Assembly: GCA_903822495.1 (NCBI GenBank)
Contig: CAIJPD010000045.1
Location: forward strand, 1-64,000
DNA from: an uncultured Chloroflexota bacterium
GTDB lineage: Bacteria; Chloroflexota; Limnocylindria; Limnocylindrales; CSP1-4
Length of the DNA: 64,000 nucleotides
Reading direction: 5' to 3'
Part shown: positions 20,377 to 30,237 of the stretch, piece by piece
Position numbering within the stretch: position 1 is the stretch's first letter
Layout of the letters: each line of letters begins with the position of its first letter
Notes under the pieces: model-generated
Told to the model about the DNA's origin: nothing
What the model saw: the letters and a program-made list of their open reading frames with translations, nothing else
The model's database searches: none
Program-made: the position numbers and the translations under genes

Positions 20377-21201
20377 ATGGACCAGCGCACGTTCGACACC
20401 CGCGAGCTGCTGATCACCACCGTGCTCCTCGTCGGGCTGTCGCGGCTCGTGGAGCCGCCGCTGATCTGGCTCGTCGCCGTTCTCGTGCTGGTCGTCGTCG
20501 CCGTGGCCGCGCTGCAACTGCTGGCCCTCGTTGACCCGGCCGGCGAGACCGCCGGCGTACCCATCGAGTCGCTGCTCGTCCCCGCCGCCGCCGCCGTGGC
20601 CGTGGCAGGCGCCATTCGCCTCATTCCCGTCGGCCTGTGGCTGCTCCCGGCGCTCGCCGCCGGTGGGCTCCTGCTGGGCCGGACGCTGCGGACGGAGGCG
20701 GAGATCCTCGGGTCACCCACGGGCGACGCGTCGTGGGCCCGCCGATCCGTGATGGGCGGGATCCTGGTCGTGGCGTTCGTGGGGTTCCTCGGGGTGGCGG
20801 CCACCGTGCCGGGTGGGCTGCCCGATCCCACCGGCGCGCTCTTCGCCAGCTCCGGGATCCGACTGCGCAACCTGGCGCTGCTGGCCGGGGCGGACGGCGT
20901 CATCGCGGCGCTCCTCGCCTATCGCGCCGCCGCGCTGCGTGGCACCAACCTGCGAGAGGTGGCGTGGTCCGCCCTGACGGCCGGTGTCGCGGTCGCCATC
21001 GCAGCGGCCGGTCTCCGGGCGATGGCCCTGCCGCGACTGCTGGGCCCCGCGCTCCTGGTCATCGTGTTCTACCTGTGGGACTCGATCCACGCCACGGTCC
21101 GCTCCGATCAGCGGGACGTTCGCCGGATCTGGGAGGCGATCCTCCTCAGCGTGGCGGCCCTGGTGGTCATCGCCTGGAGCTTCAACGCGCCAGCGTCCTG
21201 A
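20377..21201 (+). CDS. polytopic membrane protein of unknown function
   Basis: A 274-residue protein with about eight hydrophobic helices, for example LLITTVLLVGL, LIWLVAVLVLVVV, SVMGGILVVAFVGFLG and AILLSVAALVVIAW. Charged residues concentrate in loops near residues 110-125 (RTEAEILG) and 245-260 (SDQRDVRRIWE). No transporter or enzyme signature is recognised. ATG 20377 was chosen because of its TACCAT element. An alternative GTG at 20233 overlaps the polX stop as GTGA but would add a 48-residue Ala/Gly/Thr low-complexity tail. Function unknown. Confidence 0.65.
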   Translation: MDQRTFDTRELLITTVLLVGLSRLVEPPLIWLVAVLVLVVVAVAALQLLALVDPAGETAGVPIESLLVPAAAAVAVAGAIRLIPVGLWLLPALAAGGLLLGRTLRTEAEILGSPTGDASWARRSVMGGILVVAFVGFLGVAATVPGGLPDPTGALFASSGIRLRNLALLAGADGVIAALLAYRAAALRGTNLREVAWSALTAGVAVAIAAAGLRAMALPRLLGPALLVIVFYLWDSIHATVRSDQRDVRRIWEAILLSVAALVVIAWSFNAPAS

Positions 21202-21335
21202 CGACCGCGCGCCCGGCCCGAACCTGTCGGCTCGTCCGCCTCGTGCAGACCGTTTGGAGCGGGCCGCACAACGGGCGTTGATGCGATTGCGAGCGACCCG
21301 GGGCGCCGCAGCAGCGGCCTCCGTTTCGTGAGCGT

Positions 21336-21364
21336 TTGACGGGACGGCCGCGGAGTGCTAGAAA
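21336..21364 (+). promoter_or_regulatory. candidate promoter for TPR gene
   Basis: TTGACG (21336-21341), a 17-nt spacer, and TAGAAA (21359-21364). The -35 is strong and the -10 weak. It would give a leader of about 90 nt before GTG 21460. Confidence 0.4.
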
Positions 21365-21459
21365 CACTTGCCCTCCCGTACGCCCTCGAGCGCCCTCGAG
21401 CCCCGATGGGCACATCGACGACCTACCAGCCCGGGCATCGTGCCCGAAAGGACGACCGC

Positions 21460-22320
21460 GTGACCTTCCCTGACATCGACGCCCCCATCAGCGCCGTGAA
21501 CCAGACGCGCATCAAGCGCCAGCTGATCGAGCAGGCGATCGCCCAGGCGTCGGCGGCACAATGGGCCGCGTCGGCGGAGACCAATCGGCGGATCCTGGAG
21601 ATGGGCCCCGACGCGGAGGCGGAGAACCGCCTCGCCAAGTCGCTCTGGGAGCTGGGCGAGCTGGGCGCCGCGCGTGAGCACTACCAGACCGCCCTGGCGC
21701 TCGATCCGACCAACCGGATCGCCGAGCGCAACATCGGGCGGCTCAGGATCCTGATCCAGGACTCCAAGGCGGACCTGAAGACCACCCCGGCGATGGTCGG
21801 CAGCAAGGCGCCCGTCTCCATCTTCGTCGAGGAGACCGGCAAGACCGGCTTCGCCTACCTGACGGACCTTGCCGGCCCGCGTCAGCTGGCGCAGGTCAAC
21901 CCGGGTGATGCCGTGGAGCTGACGCCCGAGGGCAACCGGCTGATCGCGATCAGCAACGGCGTCCGGATCGGCGTGGTGGAGCCGCGCGTCGCGGCCCGCC
22001 TCCTGAAGCTCCTGGCCGACGGCAACAAGTACGCCGCCGGCGTGACCGCCCTGGGCGACAAGGACGTCCGGATCATCATCCGCGAGGTCTTCCAGGACCC
22101 CCGCAACTACGGCAAGGTCAGCTTCCCCAGCGCCGGCAAGTCCACGGACCTGCGGCCCTACACCAAGGGCACCCTCGTGCGCGAGGAGATGGAGCTGGAG
22201 GATGAGCTGGAGGAGGATGACGAGGACGAGGAGATCGACAACTTCGATCGCGTCATCCCGGCCGACGTCACCACCGACGAGGCGTTCGAGGACGAGCCCG
22301 ACGAGCTCGACGAGGGCTAG
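21460..22320 (+). CDS. TPR-repeat protein with acidic tail
   Basis: A 286-residue protein. Residues about 20-90 form one or two tetratricopeptide repeats (AKSLWELGELGAAREHYQTA, ALDPTNRIAERNIG). A middle beta-rich part of about 110 residues follows, containing VSIFVEETGKTGFAYLTDL, of a type I do not recognise. The last 45 residues are almost wholly Asp/Glu with a few hydrophobics (LEDELEEDDEDEE). GTG 21460 has AAAGGA 8 nt upstream; the longer frame from 21355 lacks such a signal. TPR parts normally mediate protein contacts, and the acidic tail suggests binding to basic or nucleic-acid-associated partners. Role unknown. Confidence 0.7.
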   Translation: MTFPDIDAPISAVNQTRIKRQLIEQAIAQASAAQWAASAETNRRILEMGPDAEAENRLAKSLWELGELGAAREHYQTALALDPTNRIAERNIGRLRILIQDSKADLKTTPAMVGSKAPVSIFVEETGKTGFAYLTDLAGPRQLAQVNPGDAVELTPEGNRLIAISNGVRIGVVEPRVAARLLKLLADGNKYAAGVTALGDKDVRIIIREVFQDPRNYGKVSFPSAGKSTDLRPYTKGTLVREEMELEDELEEDDEDEEIDNFDRVIPADVTTDEAFEDEPDELDEG

Positions 22321-22431
22321 GCCCCGCCGGGTCAATCGGCAGACGGCTGACGGGTCCGCGTCCTACCGGATCGCGGCCCAGCCCGGGCGGGGGTCTCCCG
22401 GGACGCGGGCTCCGTCTGCGACAATCGCACC

Positions 22432-25272
22432 ATGTCAGGCCGAACGCTGACCTCCCGGGCGGAGCCCGGGTTCACGCTGCCGATCTACGATCGGCTCGCG
22501 CCGCCGCCGTCACCGGACCTGGTGGCGGCGCGGATCGAGGCGCACACCGCGCCCGGTGACGTGGTGGCGGACCTGCACGGCCGCGGCGGCTGGATCGCCC
22601 GCGCCGCCGTGGACCGCCAGCGCCGTGCCGTCACCATCGAGACGTCACCCATGACCCGGCTCCTGGCCGAGGTCGTCCTCCGCCCGCCGGACCTGCGCCA
22701 CCTCGACGCCGCGTTCGGGGCCCTGTCCGCCTCGCCCCTGCGCGACTCCAGCCTCAAGATGGCGATCGGGGACCTCTTCGCGTCCCGCTGTCCCACGTGC
22801 GGGCGGATGCTCGTCCTCGATGAGGTGGTCTGGGCCGATGCCGAGGATGGCTCCGGCTCCGCGCCCGCGCGGCGCACCTTCCGCTGTCACATCTGTCGGG
22901 ACCTGCGGCGGGGTGGGGAGCAGCGGACCGCCGCCCTGGATCCCGACGACCTGGCCCGGACGGGGGCCGAGGTTGGTGGCGCGGCCGTCCGGGCCCGCCT
23001 CCGCGAACGCTTCCCGGCGGCGGACGGCGGCGCCCCGCTCGTCGACCAGCTCCTGGCCCTCCACACGGACCGCCAGCTGGTGGGCCTGTCCGCGATCCTG
23101 GACCGGGTGGAGGGGGACCTCCGTGCCGCTCCCGTCGAGGCGGCCCTCCGCCTGGCATTCATGCTTGCCGTGCCGGCCGCCAGCCGCCTCGGGGCCCAGC
23201 CGGGCCGGATCGCCAGCCTCCGGATCGGGGCCGGCCGGCTCCGCCAGCCGACAGGCGAGGCCTGGCGGGAGCGCAACCCGTGGCTGGCCTTCGAGGATGG
23301 CGTCAAGCAGGTCCGGGCCTTCATCCAGCGCCTGGAGGCGGGTCAGCGCGGCCTGATCCAGGCCCGCTTCGGGGCGGACCTGCGGAGCCTGGGCGAGGGA
23401 GCGGCGACCGTCGTGGTCCGTGTGGCTACCCCCAGCGTGCTCGAGACGCTGCGGCGCGAGGCCGGCGAGGCCAGCCGGTCGTCCCAGGCGCGGATCCGCC
23501 TGGTGCTGGGCCAGCCGCCCATGCGCCTCAGCCAGGATCGCCTGGTTGCCACCTACCACGCCACCGCGTGGGCGCTCGGCCGGGAGGCCGCCTCGCTGCT
23601 CCCGCTGGAGCCCATGATCGGGCCGGCCGTGAAGGCGCCGTGGTCCTGGCAGGCCGCGTCGCTGCGCCGCTCCCTGGCGGCCATCGAACCCGACCTGGCG
23701 CGGGATGCCCGGGTGGTGCTGCTGCTGGAATCGGGCGGCTCCGAGGCGCTCGCGGCCGCGGTCCTGGGCGGCGTGAGCGCCGGCTACCGGCTGGTCTCCG
23801 CGCGGCTGTCCGAGATCGACCAGGACGCGGGCGGCGTGGTGGAGCTGAGCCCGCCCGGTGCCTCCGTCTCCCCGGCGCGAAGCCGGTCGGGCCAGGCCCT
23901 GGCTCCGCTCCCCGGCGGCACCGGCGATCCGGAGATGGTGCCCGGCCCTGGCCTCTTCTCGGCACCCGAGCGCTACGACGCACGCCCGTACTCCGCGCTG
24001 GAGGCGGGCCGTCTCGTGACGGAGACCGCCGTGGACGTGCTCAAGGCGCGTGGCGAGCCGGCCCATACCGAGCGGCTGATGGGTGAGATCCTGGTGGGCC
24101 TGGACCGGGGCGGCCAGCTCCGGCGCCTCATCGCCCGCGATGCCGGCGACGCACCCGACGACGCCGAGGTCGTGGCGTCATGGGAAGGGCCGACGAGGCA
24201 GGGTCGAGGTGGGCCGCGCGATGGCGGCGAACGCGGAACGGGGCCGAGGACCGGCCTGTCGGCGGGCATGGGTCTCGAAGAGCCAGCCGGCGCCGGCATG
24301 GCCGGCTCGTCCGCCGCCAGCCCAGCCAGTACCGGCTCCGCCGCCCGGCTTCGACGCTCGGTTCCCGCCGCCGTGCCCGACCAGGTGGACCGGCTGGTCG
24401 CGCTGGTCCGCGACGAGCTGACCCGATCTTCCCAGCGCCGCCTCGTCGAGGTGGAGCCAGGTCGCTGGTGGCTCGCATCGCGGGAGGATCGGGAGACGGC
24501 CGCCAGCCCGCTCTCCGACCGCGTGGAGTGGGCCGTCTACAGCCTCCTGTCGACCGCCGGCCCCCTGACGGAGGCCGCGTTCCTCGACCGGATCGCCGGG
24601 CTCTTCGCCGGCCAGGACCTCCCCGACGAGGCTCAGATCCGTGCCTGCCTGGAGAGCTACCGGAGCGTCAATAGCGATGCCGACCACCTGACCACCACCG
24701 ACGACCTGCGCGGGCGCACCCATGAGCACAGCGAGCTGCTGGCGCTCCTCGCCAACGGCGGACACCGGATGGGGATGGAGGTCTGGCTGGGCCGTCGCGA
24801 GCAGGCCCACAGGCTGGGCAACCGCTTTCTCGGTGAGTGGCTCGACGAACGTGAGCGCCGCGCCTACCTGCCCAACATCAGCAAGGCGCCGCTCGAGGAC
24901 CTGGAGGCGGTCGACTGCATCTGGTATGTCCGGCATCGCGGCGCCTTCATGTTCGAGGTGGAGTGGACGGCGATGCTGGGCGAGCCCTTGCTCCGCCGCC
25001 ACGCCCGGATCCCGCCGGCGGACGACCTGGTCCGCTTTCTGGTGATTGCGCCCGAGCGGACCGAGCTGGTCCGCTTCAAGCTGGAGCACTCGCCGGTCCT
25101 CCGTGCCGCCCTGGAGGAAGGGAACTGGCACATCATCAAGTGGCACCACCTGCGCGCCTGGATGGAGACCGATCCACTCGAGCTGACCGGCATGGAGCCG
25201 TTCATCGGCCTGGATCCGCGGATCGAACGAACCGGCGAACAGCTCGGCCTGTTCGACCCACCCGGCCAGTGA
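22432..25272 (+). CDS. degenerate DNA-methylase-like/nuclease-like fusion protein
   Basis: A 946-residue multidomain protein. Residues 15-100 resemble the SAM-binding start of large adenine-specific DNA methylases (FTLPIYDRLAPPPSPDLV; VVADLHGRGGW where FxGxG is expected). A zinc ribbon follows (C120-x2-C123, C152-x2-C155). Residues 205-300 match the helical RQL...LSAI part of that family. The catalytic DPPY position appears as GQPPM (360-364), so methylation is doubtful. After a low-complexity linker (470-650) comes a probable winged helix (650-760). The C-terminal domain has VDCIWY...FMFEVEWT (D828, E842, E844), a PD-(D/E)xK-like pattern. Domain calls are by eye. Start ATG 22432. Confidence 0.6.
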   Translation: MSGRTLTSRAEPGFTLPIYDRLAPPPSPDLVAARIEAHTAPGDVVADLHGRGGWIARAAVDRQRRAVTIETSPMTRLLAEVVLRPPDLRHLDAAFGALSASPLRDSSLKMAIGDLFASRCPTCGRMLVLDEVVWADAEDGSGSAPARRTFRCHICRDLRRGGEQRTAALDPDDLARTGAEVGGAAVRARLRERFPAADGGAPLVDQLLALHTDRQLVGLSAILDRVEGDLRAAPVEAALRLAFMLAVPAASRLGAQPGRIASLRIGAGRLRQPTGEAWRERNPWLAFEDGVKQVRAFIQRLEAGQRGLIQARFGADLRSLGEGAATVVVRVATPSVLETLRREAGEASRSSQARIRLVLGQPPMRLSQDRLVATYHATAWALGREAASLLPLEPMIGPAVKAPWSWQAASLRRSLAAIEPDLARDARVVLLLESGGSEALAAAVLGGVSAGYRLVSARLSEIDQDAGGVVELSPPGASVSPARSRSGQALAPLPGGTGDPEMVPGPGLFSAPERYDARPYSALEAGRLVTETAVDVLKARGEPAHTERLMGEILVGLDRGGQLRRLIARDAGDAPDDAEVVASWEGPTRQGRGGPRDGGERGTGPRTGLSAGMGLEEPAGAGMAGSSAASPASTGSAARLRRSVPAAVPDQVDRLVALVRDELTRSSQRRLVEVEPGRWWLASREDRETAASPLSDRVEWAVYSLLSTAGPLTEAAFLDRIAGLFAGQDLPDEAQIRACLESYRSVNSDADHLTTTDDLRGRTHEHSELLALLANGGHRMGMEVWLGRREQAHRLGNRFLGEWLDERERRAYLPNISKAPLEDLEAVDCIWYVRHRGAFMFEVEWTAMLGEPLLRRHARIPPADDLVRFLVIAPERTELVRFKLEHSPVLRAALEEGNWHIIKWHHLRAWMETDPLELTGMEPFIGLDPRIERTGEQLGLFDPPGQ

Positions 25273-25371
25273 TGGGGGTGACAGCCAGGCGGGCGCCTGC
25301 ATTCGTCGCGCCGGACCGGCGCGGAGCCGGTCCGGTCGGGTGGGCGCCGATGCCCCAGCTTCGGAGGATCT

Positions 25372-27048
25372 GTGACTGAGATTCGTTCCGCGATCGACGA
25401 GATCGCCACCCGCTTCTGGGAAGGCTATCTCGAGCTCAGCCCCCTGACCGCCACCATGAACGGCGACGAGCGGTACAACGATCGCCTGCCGGATCCGGGA
25501 CCCGCCGGACGGGCGGCCCTGCGCCGGTTGGCCGATGGCACACGCGCCGTGGCCGAGGCCCTGGACGCCTCGACCCTGTCGGTCGAGGACCGGATCACCC
25601 GCGACATGCTCGTGCTGCTGGGCGAGCGCGTGGTCGAGCTGGACGAGAGCCGGTTCGACCTCCTCCAAGTGGTTGACCCCATGAACGGGCCCCAGATCGA
25701 CCTGCCGCAGTTGTGTGCCTTCCAGCCGGCCGACACGCCCGAGCGCCTCGATCGGTTTCTCGCCCGGCTGCGCGCGTACCCGGAGTACATGGCCGCCAAC
25801 CGTGAGCTGCTCCGCGAGGGCATGGCCAGTGGCCTCACAGCGGCTCGGGTGGTCGCCGACCGCGTCATCGCCCAGCTGGAAGCGATGCTCGCGACGCCCA
25901 TCGACCAGGCCGTGATCCCGACGCTGGCCCGCGTGGCCTCCGAGGCAGACCGCGAGCGGGTCCGCGAGGCCGTGCGGGAATGGGTCTATCCGGCCGACGC
26001 CGCCTTCCTGGCGGACCTCAGGGGCGCCTACCTGGCGGCGACCCGGACGCAGCCCGGCCTCGGCTCCGCGCCCGGCGGCCACGACCTCTACCGGATGCGG
26101 ATCCGCCACAACACGACGCTCGACCTTGACCCGGCGGACCTGCACCGGTTCGGGATGCACGACCTTGAGGCCATCGAGGCCGAATGGGAGGTCATCGCCG
26201 CCCGGGCGGGCTTCGCCGATCACCGCGAGTACCGGCGCTCCCTGGAGGCCGACCCGGCCAATATCCCCAGCTCGCCGGATCAGCTCATCCGGTTTGCGGA
26301 GTCCCGGATCAGCGCGGCGCTGGCGGTCGCGCCGCGCTTCTTCGGCCGCCTGCCCGTCGCGGGCTGCGAGGTCAGGCCCGTAGAGGCGTACAAGGAGAAG
26401 GACGCGCCGTTCGCCTACTACTTCGCCCCCGCGATCGACGGCTCCCGCGGCGGCCTGTACTACGTGAACACGTATGACCTGCCGTCGCGCACCTTCCACA
26501 AGCTGGCGTCGGTCACCGCCCACGAGGCCGTCCCGGGCCACCACTTCCAGATCGCACTGGAGGTGGAGAACACGGCGCTCAACATCTTCCGCCGCCTGGG
26601 GCCGCGCCTGATCGGGGTGGCGTATGTCGAGGGCTGGGGCCTCTACTCCGAGCGGCTGGCCGACGAGATGGGCCTGTATCGCACGGATGCCGAGCGGTTC
26701 GGCATGCTGGATCACCAGGCCTGGCGCGCCGCCCGACTCGTCGTGGACACCGGCCTGCATGCCATGGGCTGGGCCCGGGACCAGTCGGTCGAGGTGCTCC
26801 GCCGGGCCGGACTGTCGGCCACCGATGCCTCGATCGAGACGGATCGCTACCTGTGCATGCCCGGCCAGGCGCTCGCCTACAAGGTGGGCCAGCGCGAGAT
26901 CGAGCGCCTTCGCGCGCAGATCTCGACGCGCGACGGCGACCGGTTTGACCTGCCGGGCTTCCACGATGCCCTGATCGGCCACGGGTCCATCCCGCTCGCG
27001 ACACTGGCCCGCGAGCTGCCCGGCTGGGTGGCGCCCAAGCCGGGCTGA
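25372..27048 (+). CDS. DUF885-family metallopeptidase-like protein
   Basis: A 558-residue protein of the DUF885 family, related to zinc carboxypeptidase/oligopeptidase folds. The signature HEAVPGHH lies at residues 384-391; the His and Glu residues are the likely Zn ligands and base. SRGGLYYVNTYD precedes it and YVEGWGLYSERLADEMG, with the distal Glu, follows, as is typical. No signal peptide is seen, so it is probably cytoplasmic. GTG 25372 is set by GGAGGA just upstream. A 99-nt gap separates it from the methylase-like gene. The family's substrates are not established; peptide hydrolysis is inferred. Confidence 0.85.
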   Translation: MTEIRSAIDEIATRFWEGYLELSPLTATMNGDERYNDRLPDPGPAGRAALRRLADGTRAVAEALDASTLSVEDRITRDMLVLLGERVVELDESRFDLLQVVDPMNGPQIDLPQLCAFQPADTPERLDRFLARLRAYPEYMAANRELLREGMASGLTAARVVADRVIAQLEAMLATPIDQAVIPTLARVASEADRERVREAVREWVYPADAAFLADLRGAYLAATRTQPGLGSAPGGHDLYRMRIRHNTTLDLDPADLHRFGMHDLEAIEAEWEVIAARAGFADHREYRRSLEADPANIPSSPDQLIRFAESRISAALAVAPRFFGRLPVAGCEVRPVEAYKEKDAPFAYYFAPAIDGSRGGLYYVNTYDLPSRTFHKLASVTAHEAVPGHHFQIALEVENTALNIFRRLGPRLIGVAYVEGWGLYSERLADEMGLYRTDAERFGMLDHQAWRAARLVVDTGLHAMGWARDQSVEVLRRAGLSATDASIETDRYLCMPGQALAYKVGQREIERLRAQISTRDGDRFDLPGFHDALIGHGSIPLATLARELPGWVAPKPG

Positions 27049-27073
27049 CGCCGGCCGCCCGGCGCGCTACCCT
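27045..27073 (+). promoter_or_regulatory. promoter of MscS gene (leaderless)
   Basis: CTGACG (27045-27050), a 17-nt spacer, TACCCT (27068-27073), then 6 nt to ATG 27080. The -35 overlaps the stop codon of the DUF885 gene. Confidence 0.55.
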
Positions 27074-27079
27074 CCCGCC

Positions 27080-28021
27080 ATGCCCGACTTCGCAGCCAAG
27101 CCCTGGAGCCGGCTGATCGAGATCCTCGCCGAGCAGGCGGGGCTGATCGGCCAGCTGTTCGTCATCCTGGTCATCGCCTGGGTGGCGATCCGCCTGAGCG
27201 CGGCGTCCATCCACCGCGTGGTCCGTGCGCTGGTGGACCGCGAGACCGCCACCGGCGCCACTCGCGAGCTGTCGGCGATCGAGGCCCAGAAGCGGATCGA
27301 CACGATCGACGCGCTGGTCACGCGGATCATCCGGCTGCTGATCATCCTGATCGCGGGCGCCACGATGCTCGAGTCGCTCCGGATCAGCGTCGCCCCCGCC
27401 ATCGCCGGCCTGGGCATCATCGGCGTCGCCCTGGGCTTCGGGGCGCAGCACCTGGTCCGCGACTACGTCAATGGCGCGCTGATCCTGCTGGAGAACCAGT
27501 TCAGCCGCGGCGACGTGGTGCAGATCGCGGGCGTGTCCGGCACCGTCGAGGAGTTCAGCCTCCGTCGGACCATGCTGCGCGACCTCGATGGGCGGGTGCA
27601 CACCGTGCCCAACGGGGCCATTGTCGTGGCGAGCAACATGACCCGGACCTGGGCGCGCCTGAACCTGGATGTCATGGTCACCCACGAGACGGACCTGGAG
27701 CAGGTGGCTGCCATCGTCGAGCGGGTCGGGCGGGAGATGGCCGCCGATCCCGAGTGGGAGAAGCGGATCCTGGAGCCGGCCCGGGTGGCGCGCGTGGAGG
27801 CCGTCACCGATCTCGGGATCACCCTCAAGGTCCTTGCCACCGTGCTCGCGGCCGATCGCTGGAGTGGCGCCGGAGAGCTGCGCCGGCGCCTGCTGGTCGC
27901 CTTCCGGGCGGGTGGCATCCAGCTGCCGGTCCGCAAGCCCGCCGCAGACGCCGCCGCCATCCGCCTGGACTCGACGCCGTCGTCCGACCCGGTTGCCCCG
28001 CCGCCCGCCCCCGAGGGCTGA
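27080..28021 (+). CDS. mscS: MscS-family mechanosensitive channel
   Basis: A 313-residue membrane protein. Three hydrophobic segments are visible, near residues 20-42, 78-98 and 103-125. The last is the pore helix with its Gly/Ala packing (AGLGIIGVALGFGAQHLVRDYVNG), running into the beta domain ENQFSRGDVVQI. The cytoplasmic vestibule covers roughly residues 130-290, and a Pro/Asp-rich tail ends the protein. It would open under membrane tension to release solutes during osmotic downshock. Length is close to E. coli MscS (286). The start has a leaderless promoter rather than a ribosome binding site. Confidence 0.9.
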   Translation: MPDFAAKPWSRLIEILAEQAGLIGQLFVILVIAWVAIRLSAASIHRVVRALVDRETATGATRELSAIEAQKRIDTIDALVTRIIRLLIILIAGATMLESLRISVAPAIAGLGIIGVALGFGAQHLVRDYVNGALILLENQFSRGDVVQIAGVSGTVEEFSLRRTMLRDLDGRVHTVPNGAIVVASNMTRTWARLNLDVMVTHETDLEQVAAIVERVGREMAADPEWEKRILEPARVARVEAVTDLGITLKVLATVLAADRWSGAGELRRRLLVAFRAGGIQLPVRKPAADAAAIRLDSTPSSDPVAPPPAPEG

Positions 28022-28125
28022 TTCCGTGCCTGGCCGCGTCCCTGGGTTGCCGCGCCACCGGGCCGTTCATTTGTCCGCACCCCGCATAAGATTGCCGCGC
28101 GTACCGATAGCGAAGAGGAGCCACG

Positions 28126-30087
28126 GTGGAGCTGGAGCAGCGTCCTGAGATCGAGGCGCTCATGGCAGAGCGTCGAACCTTCCCGCCCGATCCGGCCTTC
28201 GCCGCCCAGGCCAATGCCCAGGCGGGCCTGTACGAGGAGGCCGAGCGCGACTTCGAGGGCTTCTGGGCTCGGCTGGCCCGTGAGCGGCTGGCCTGGGACC
28301 AGGACTTCCACACCACGCTCGAGTGGAACCTGCCGTTTGCCAAGTGGTTCGTCGGTGGCAAGCTGAACATCGCCTACAACTGCATCGATCGCCACGTGGA
28401 GAACGGCCTGGGCGACAAGGTGGCGTACCACTGGATCGGCGAGCCCGGCGACACGCGGACCATCACCTACCGCGACCTCCAGCGCGAGGTCTCAAAGGCC
28501 GCCAACGCGCTCAAGGAGCTGGGCATCGGCACGGGCGATCGCGTCGCCATCTACATGCCGATGATCCCGGAGCTGCCCATCGCCATGCTCGCCTGCGCCC
28601 GGCTGGGCGCCACCCACACGGTGGTCTTCGGCGGCTTCTCGTCGGAAGCCCTGGCCGGCCGGATCACCGATGCCGGCGCCAAGCTCGTCATCACCGCGGA
28701 CGGCGGGTGGCGACGCGGGAAGCCGGCCGAGCTGAAGCCGGCCGTGGACCACGCGCTGCGCGAGACCCCCACGGTCGACAACGTCCTCGTGGTCCGCCGC
28801 CTGGGCGAGCACGCCAACATCGAGATGGTCCCCAAGCGTGACCACTGGTGGCATGAGATCGTCGACCGCCAGTCCGAGGACTGCCCGCCCGTCCCGGTCG
28901 ACTCGGAGCACCCGCTCTACCTGCTCTACACGTCCGGGACCACGGCCAAGCCCAAGGGCATCCTGCACACCACGGCCGGCTACCTGCTGGGCGCGGGCTA
29001 CACCCACGAGATGGTCTTCGACCTCAAGCCCGACGACGTCTACTGGTGCGCCGCGGACATCGGCTGGGTCACCGGCCACAGCTACATCGTCTACGGGCCG
29101 CTCGCCAACGCCGCGACGGGGATCATGTATGAGGGCACCCCGGACAGCCCGACGTGGGACCGCTGGTGGCAGATCATCGAGGACTACAAGGTCAACATCC
29201 TGTACTGCGCGCCCACGGCCATCCGGGCCTTCATGAAGCAGGGCGAGCAGTACCCGGCCGCCCATGACCTTACCTCGCTCCGCGTCCTGGGCTCGGTGGG
29301 CGAGCCGATCAACCCCGAGGCCTGGCTCTGGTACCACGAGCACATCGGCAACAGCCGGACGCCCATCGTGGACACCTGGTGGCAGACCGAGACCGGGATG
29401 ATCCTCATCACCCCGCTCCCCGGCGTGACCACCACCAAGCCGGGCTCCGCCACGTTCGCCTTTCCGGGCATCGCGGCGGACGTCGTGGACGCCAACGGTG
29501 AAGCCGTGCCGCTGGGCGGAGGCGGCTACCTGGTCCTCAAGCGGCCGTGGCCGGCCATGCTCCGCGGGATCTGGGGCGACCCTGACCGCTACCGCGCCAC
29601 CTACTGGGGTCGGTTCCCGGGCATGTACTTCGCCGGCGACGGCGCCAAGCGCGACGCGGATGGCTACCTGTGGCTGCTGGGCCGGGTGGACGACGTGATG
29701 AACGTCTCGGGTCACCGGCTGAGCACGATCGAGGTCGAATCCGCCCTGGTCGACAACCGGGCCGTCGCCGAGGCCGCGGTGGTGGGCAAGAACGACCCGA
29801 TCACGGGTCAGTCCATCTTCGCGTTCGTGATCCTGCGCGGAGGCCAGGTTGGCTCCGAGGACCTTGCCCGCGTCCTTCGCGACCACGTGGCCAGGGTCAT
29901 CGGGCCCATCGCCAAGCCCAAGTACCTGATGTTCGTGCCGGACCTGCCCAAGACGCGGTCGGGCAAGATCATGCGGCGCCTGCTGCGCGACGTGGCCGAG
30001 GGCCGGCCTCTGGGCGACGTGACCACGCTGGCCGACGCCGGGGTGGTGGACGTGATCCGCTCGAACACTGGCAAGACCGAGGAGTAG
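28126..30087 (+). CDS. acsA: acetyl-CoA synthetase
   Basis: A 653-residue AMP-forming ligase that activates acetate to acetyl-CoA through acetyl-AMP. Adenylation motifs are in order: [15 protein letters not shown] (A3), TWWQTETGM (A5, including the Trp that limits the acyl pocket to acetate), [14 protein letters not shown] (A7), [14 protein letters not shown] (hinge) and [12 protein letters not shown] (A10, with the Lys that is the usual acetylation switch). Length equals the family norm of about 650. GTG 28126 has AGAGGAG 6 nt upstream. The gene stands alone between mscS and a pair of hairpins that likely end its transcript. Confidence 0.96.
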   Translation: MELEQRPEIEALMAERRTFPPDPAFAAQANAQAGLYEEAERDFEGFWARLARERLAWDQDFHTTLEWNLPFAKWFVGGKLNIAYNCIDRHVENGLGDKVAYHWIGEPGDTRTITYRDLQREVSKAANALKELGIGTGDRVAIYMPMIPELPIAMLACARLGATHTVVFGGFSSEALAGRITDAGAKLVITADGGWRRGKPAELKPAVDHALRETPTVDNVLVVRRLGEHANIEMVPKRDHWWHEIVDRQSEDCPPVPVDSEHPLYLLYTSGTTAKPKGILHTTAGYLLGAGYTHEMVFDLKPDDVYWCAADIGWVTGHSYIVYGPLANAATGIMYEGTPDSPTWDRWWQIIEDYKVNILYCAPTAIRAFMKQGEQYPAAHDLTSLRVLGSVGEPINPEAWLWYHEHIGNSRTPIVDTWWQTETGMILITPLPGVTTTKPGSATFAFPGIAADVVDANGEAVPLGGGGYLVLKRPWPAMLRGIWGDPDRYRATYWGRFPGMYFAGDGAKRDADGYLWLLGRVDDVMNVSGHRLSTIEVESALVDNRAVAEAAVVGKNDPITGQSIFAFVILRGGQVGSEDLARVLRDHVARVIGPIAKPKYLMFVPDLPKTRSGKIMRRLLRDVAEGRPLGDVTTLADAGVVDVIRSNTGKTEE

Positions 30088-30091
30088 GGCG

Positions 30092-30117
30092 GCCGAAGCC
30101 GCTGGCGCGGCTTCGGC
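30092..30117. terminator. hairpin between convergent genes
   Basis: GCCGAAGCCGC, loop TGGC, GCGGCTTCGGC: a perfect 11-bp stem 5 nt after the acsA stop. No U tract follows. Confidence 0.6.
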
Positions 30118-30120
30118 TTG

Positions 30121-30143
30121 CGAGGCCGCCTTCGGCGGCCTCG
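30121..30143. terminator. second hairpin with UUCG loop
   Basis: CGAGGCCGCC and GGCGGCCTCG form a 10-bp stem around TTC; alternative pairing gives a C(UUCG)G tetraloop. It may serve the leftward gene ending at 30238 as well as acsA. Confidence 0.55.
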
Positions 30144-30237
30144 GGAGAGCCAGTCCGCGCGGCCTCAGCCGTGGCGTTGTTCGGTGCGCGACAACAGGCG
30201 TCGCCCGGTCGGGCCCGCGCCTGGCGGGCCGGCCGTC

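Noticed and set aside
24178..26982. 934-residue open frame on the minus strand
   Set aside because: It covers the 3' part of the methylase-like gene and the DUF885 gene and shows no protein-like motif.
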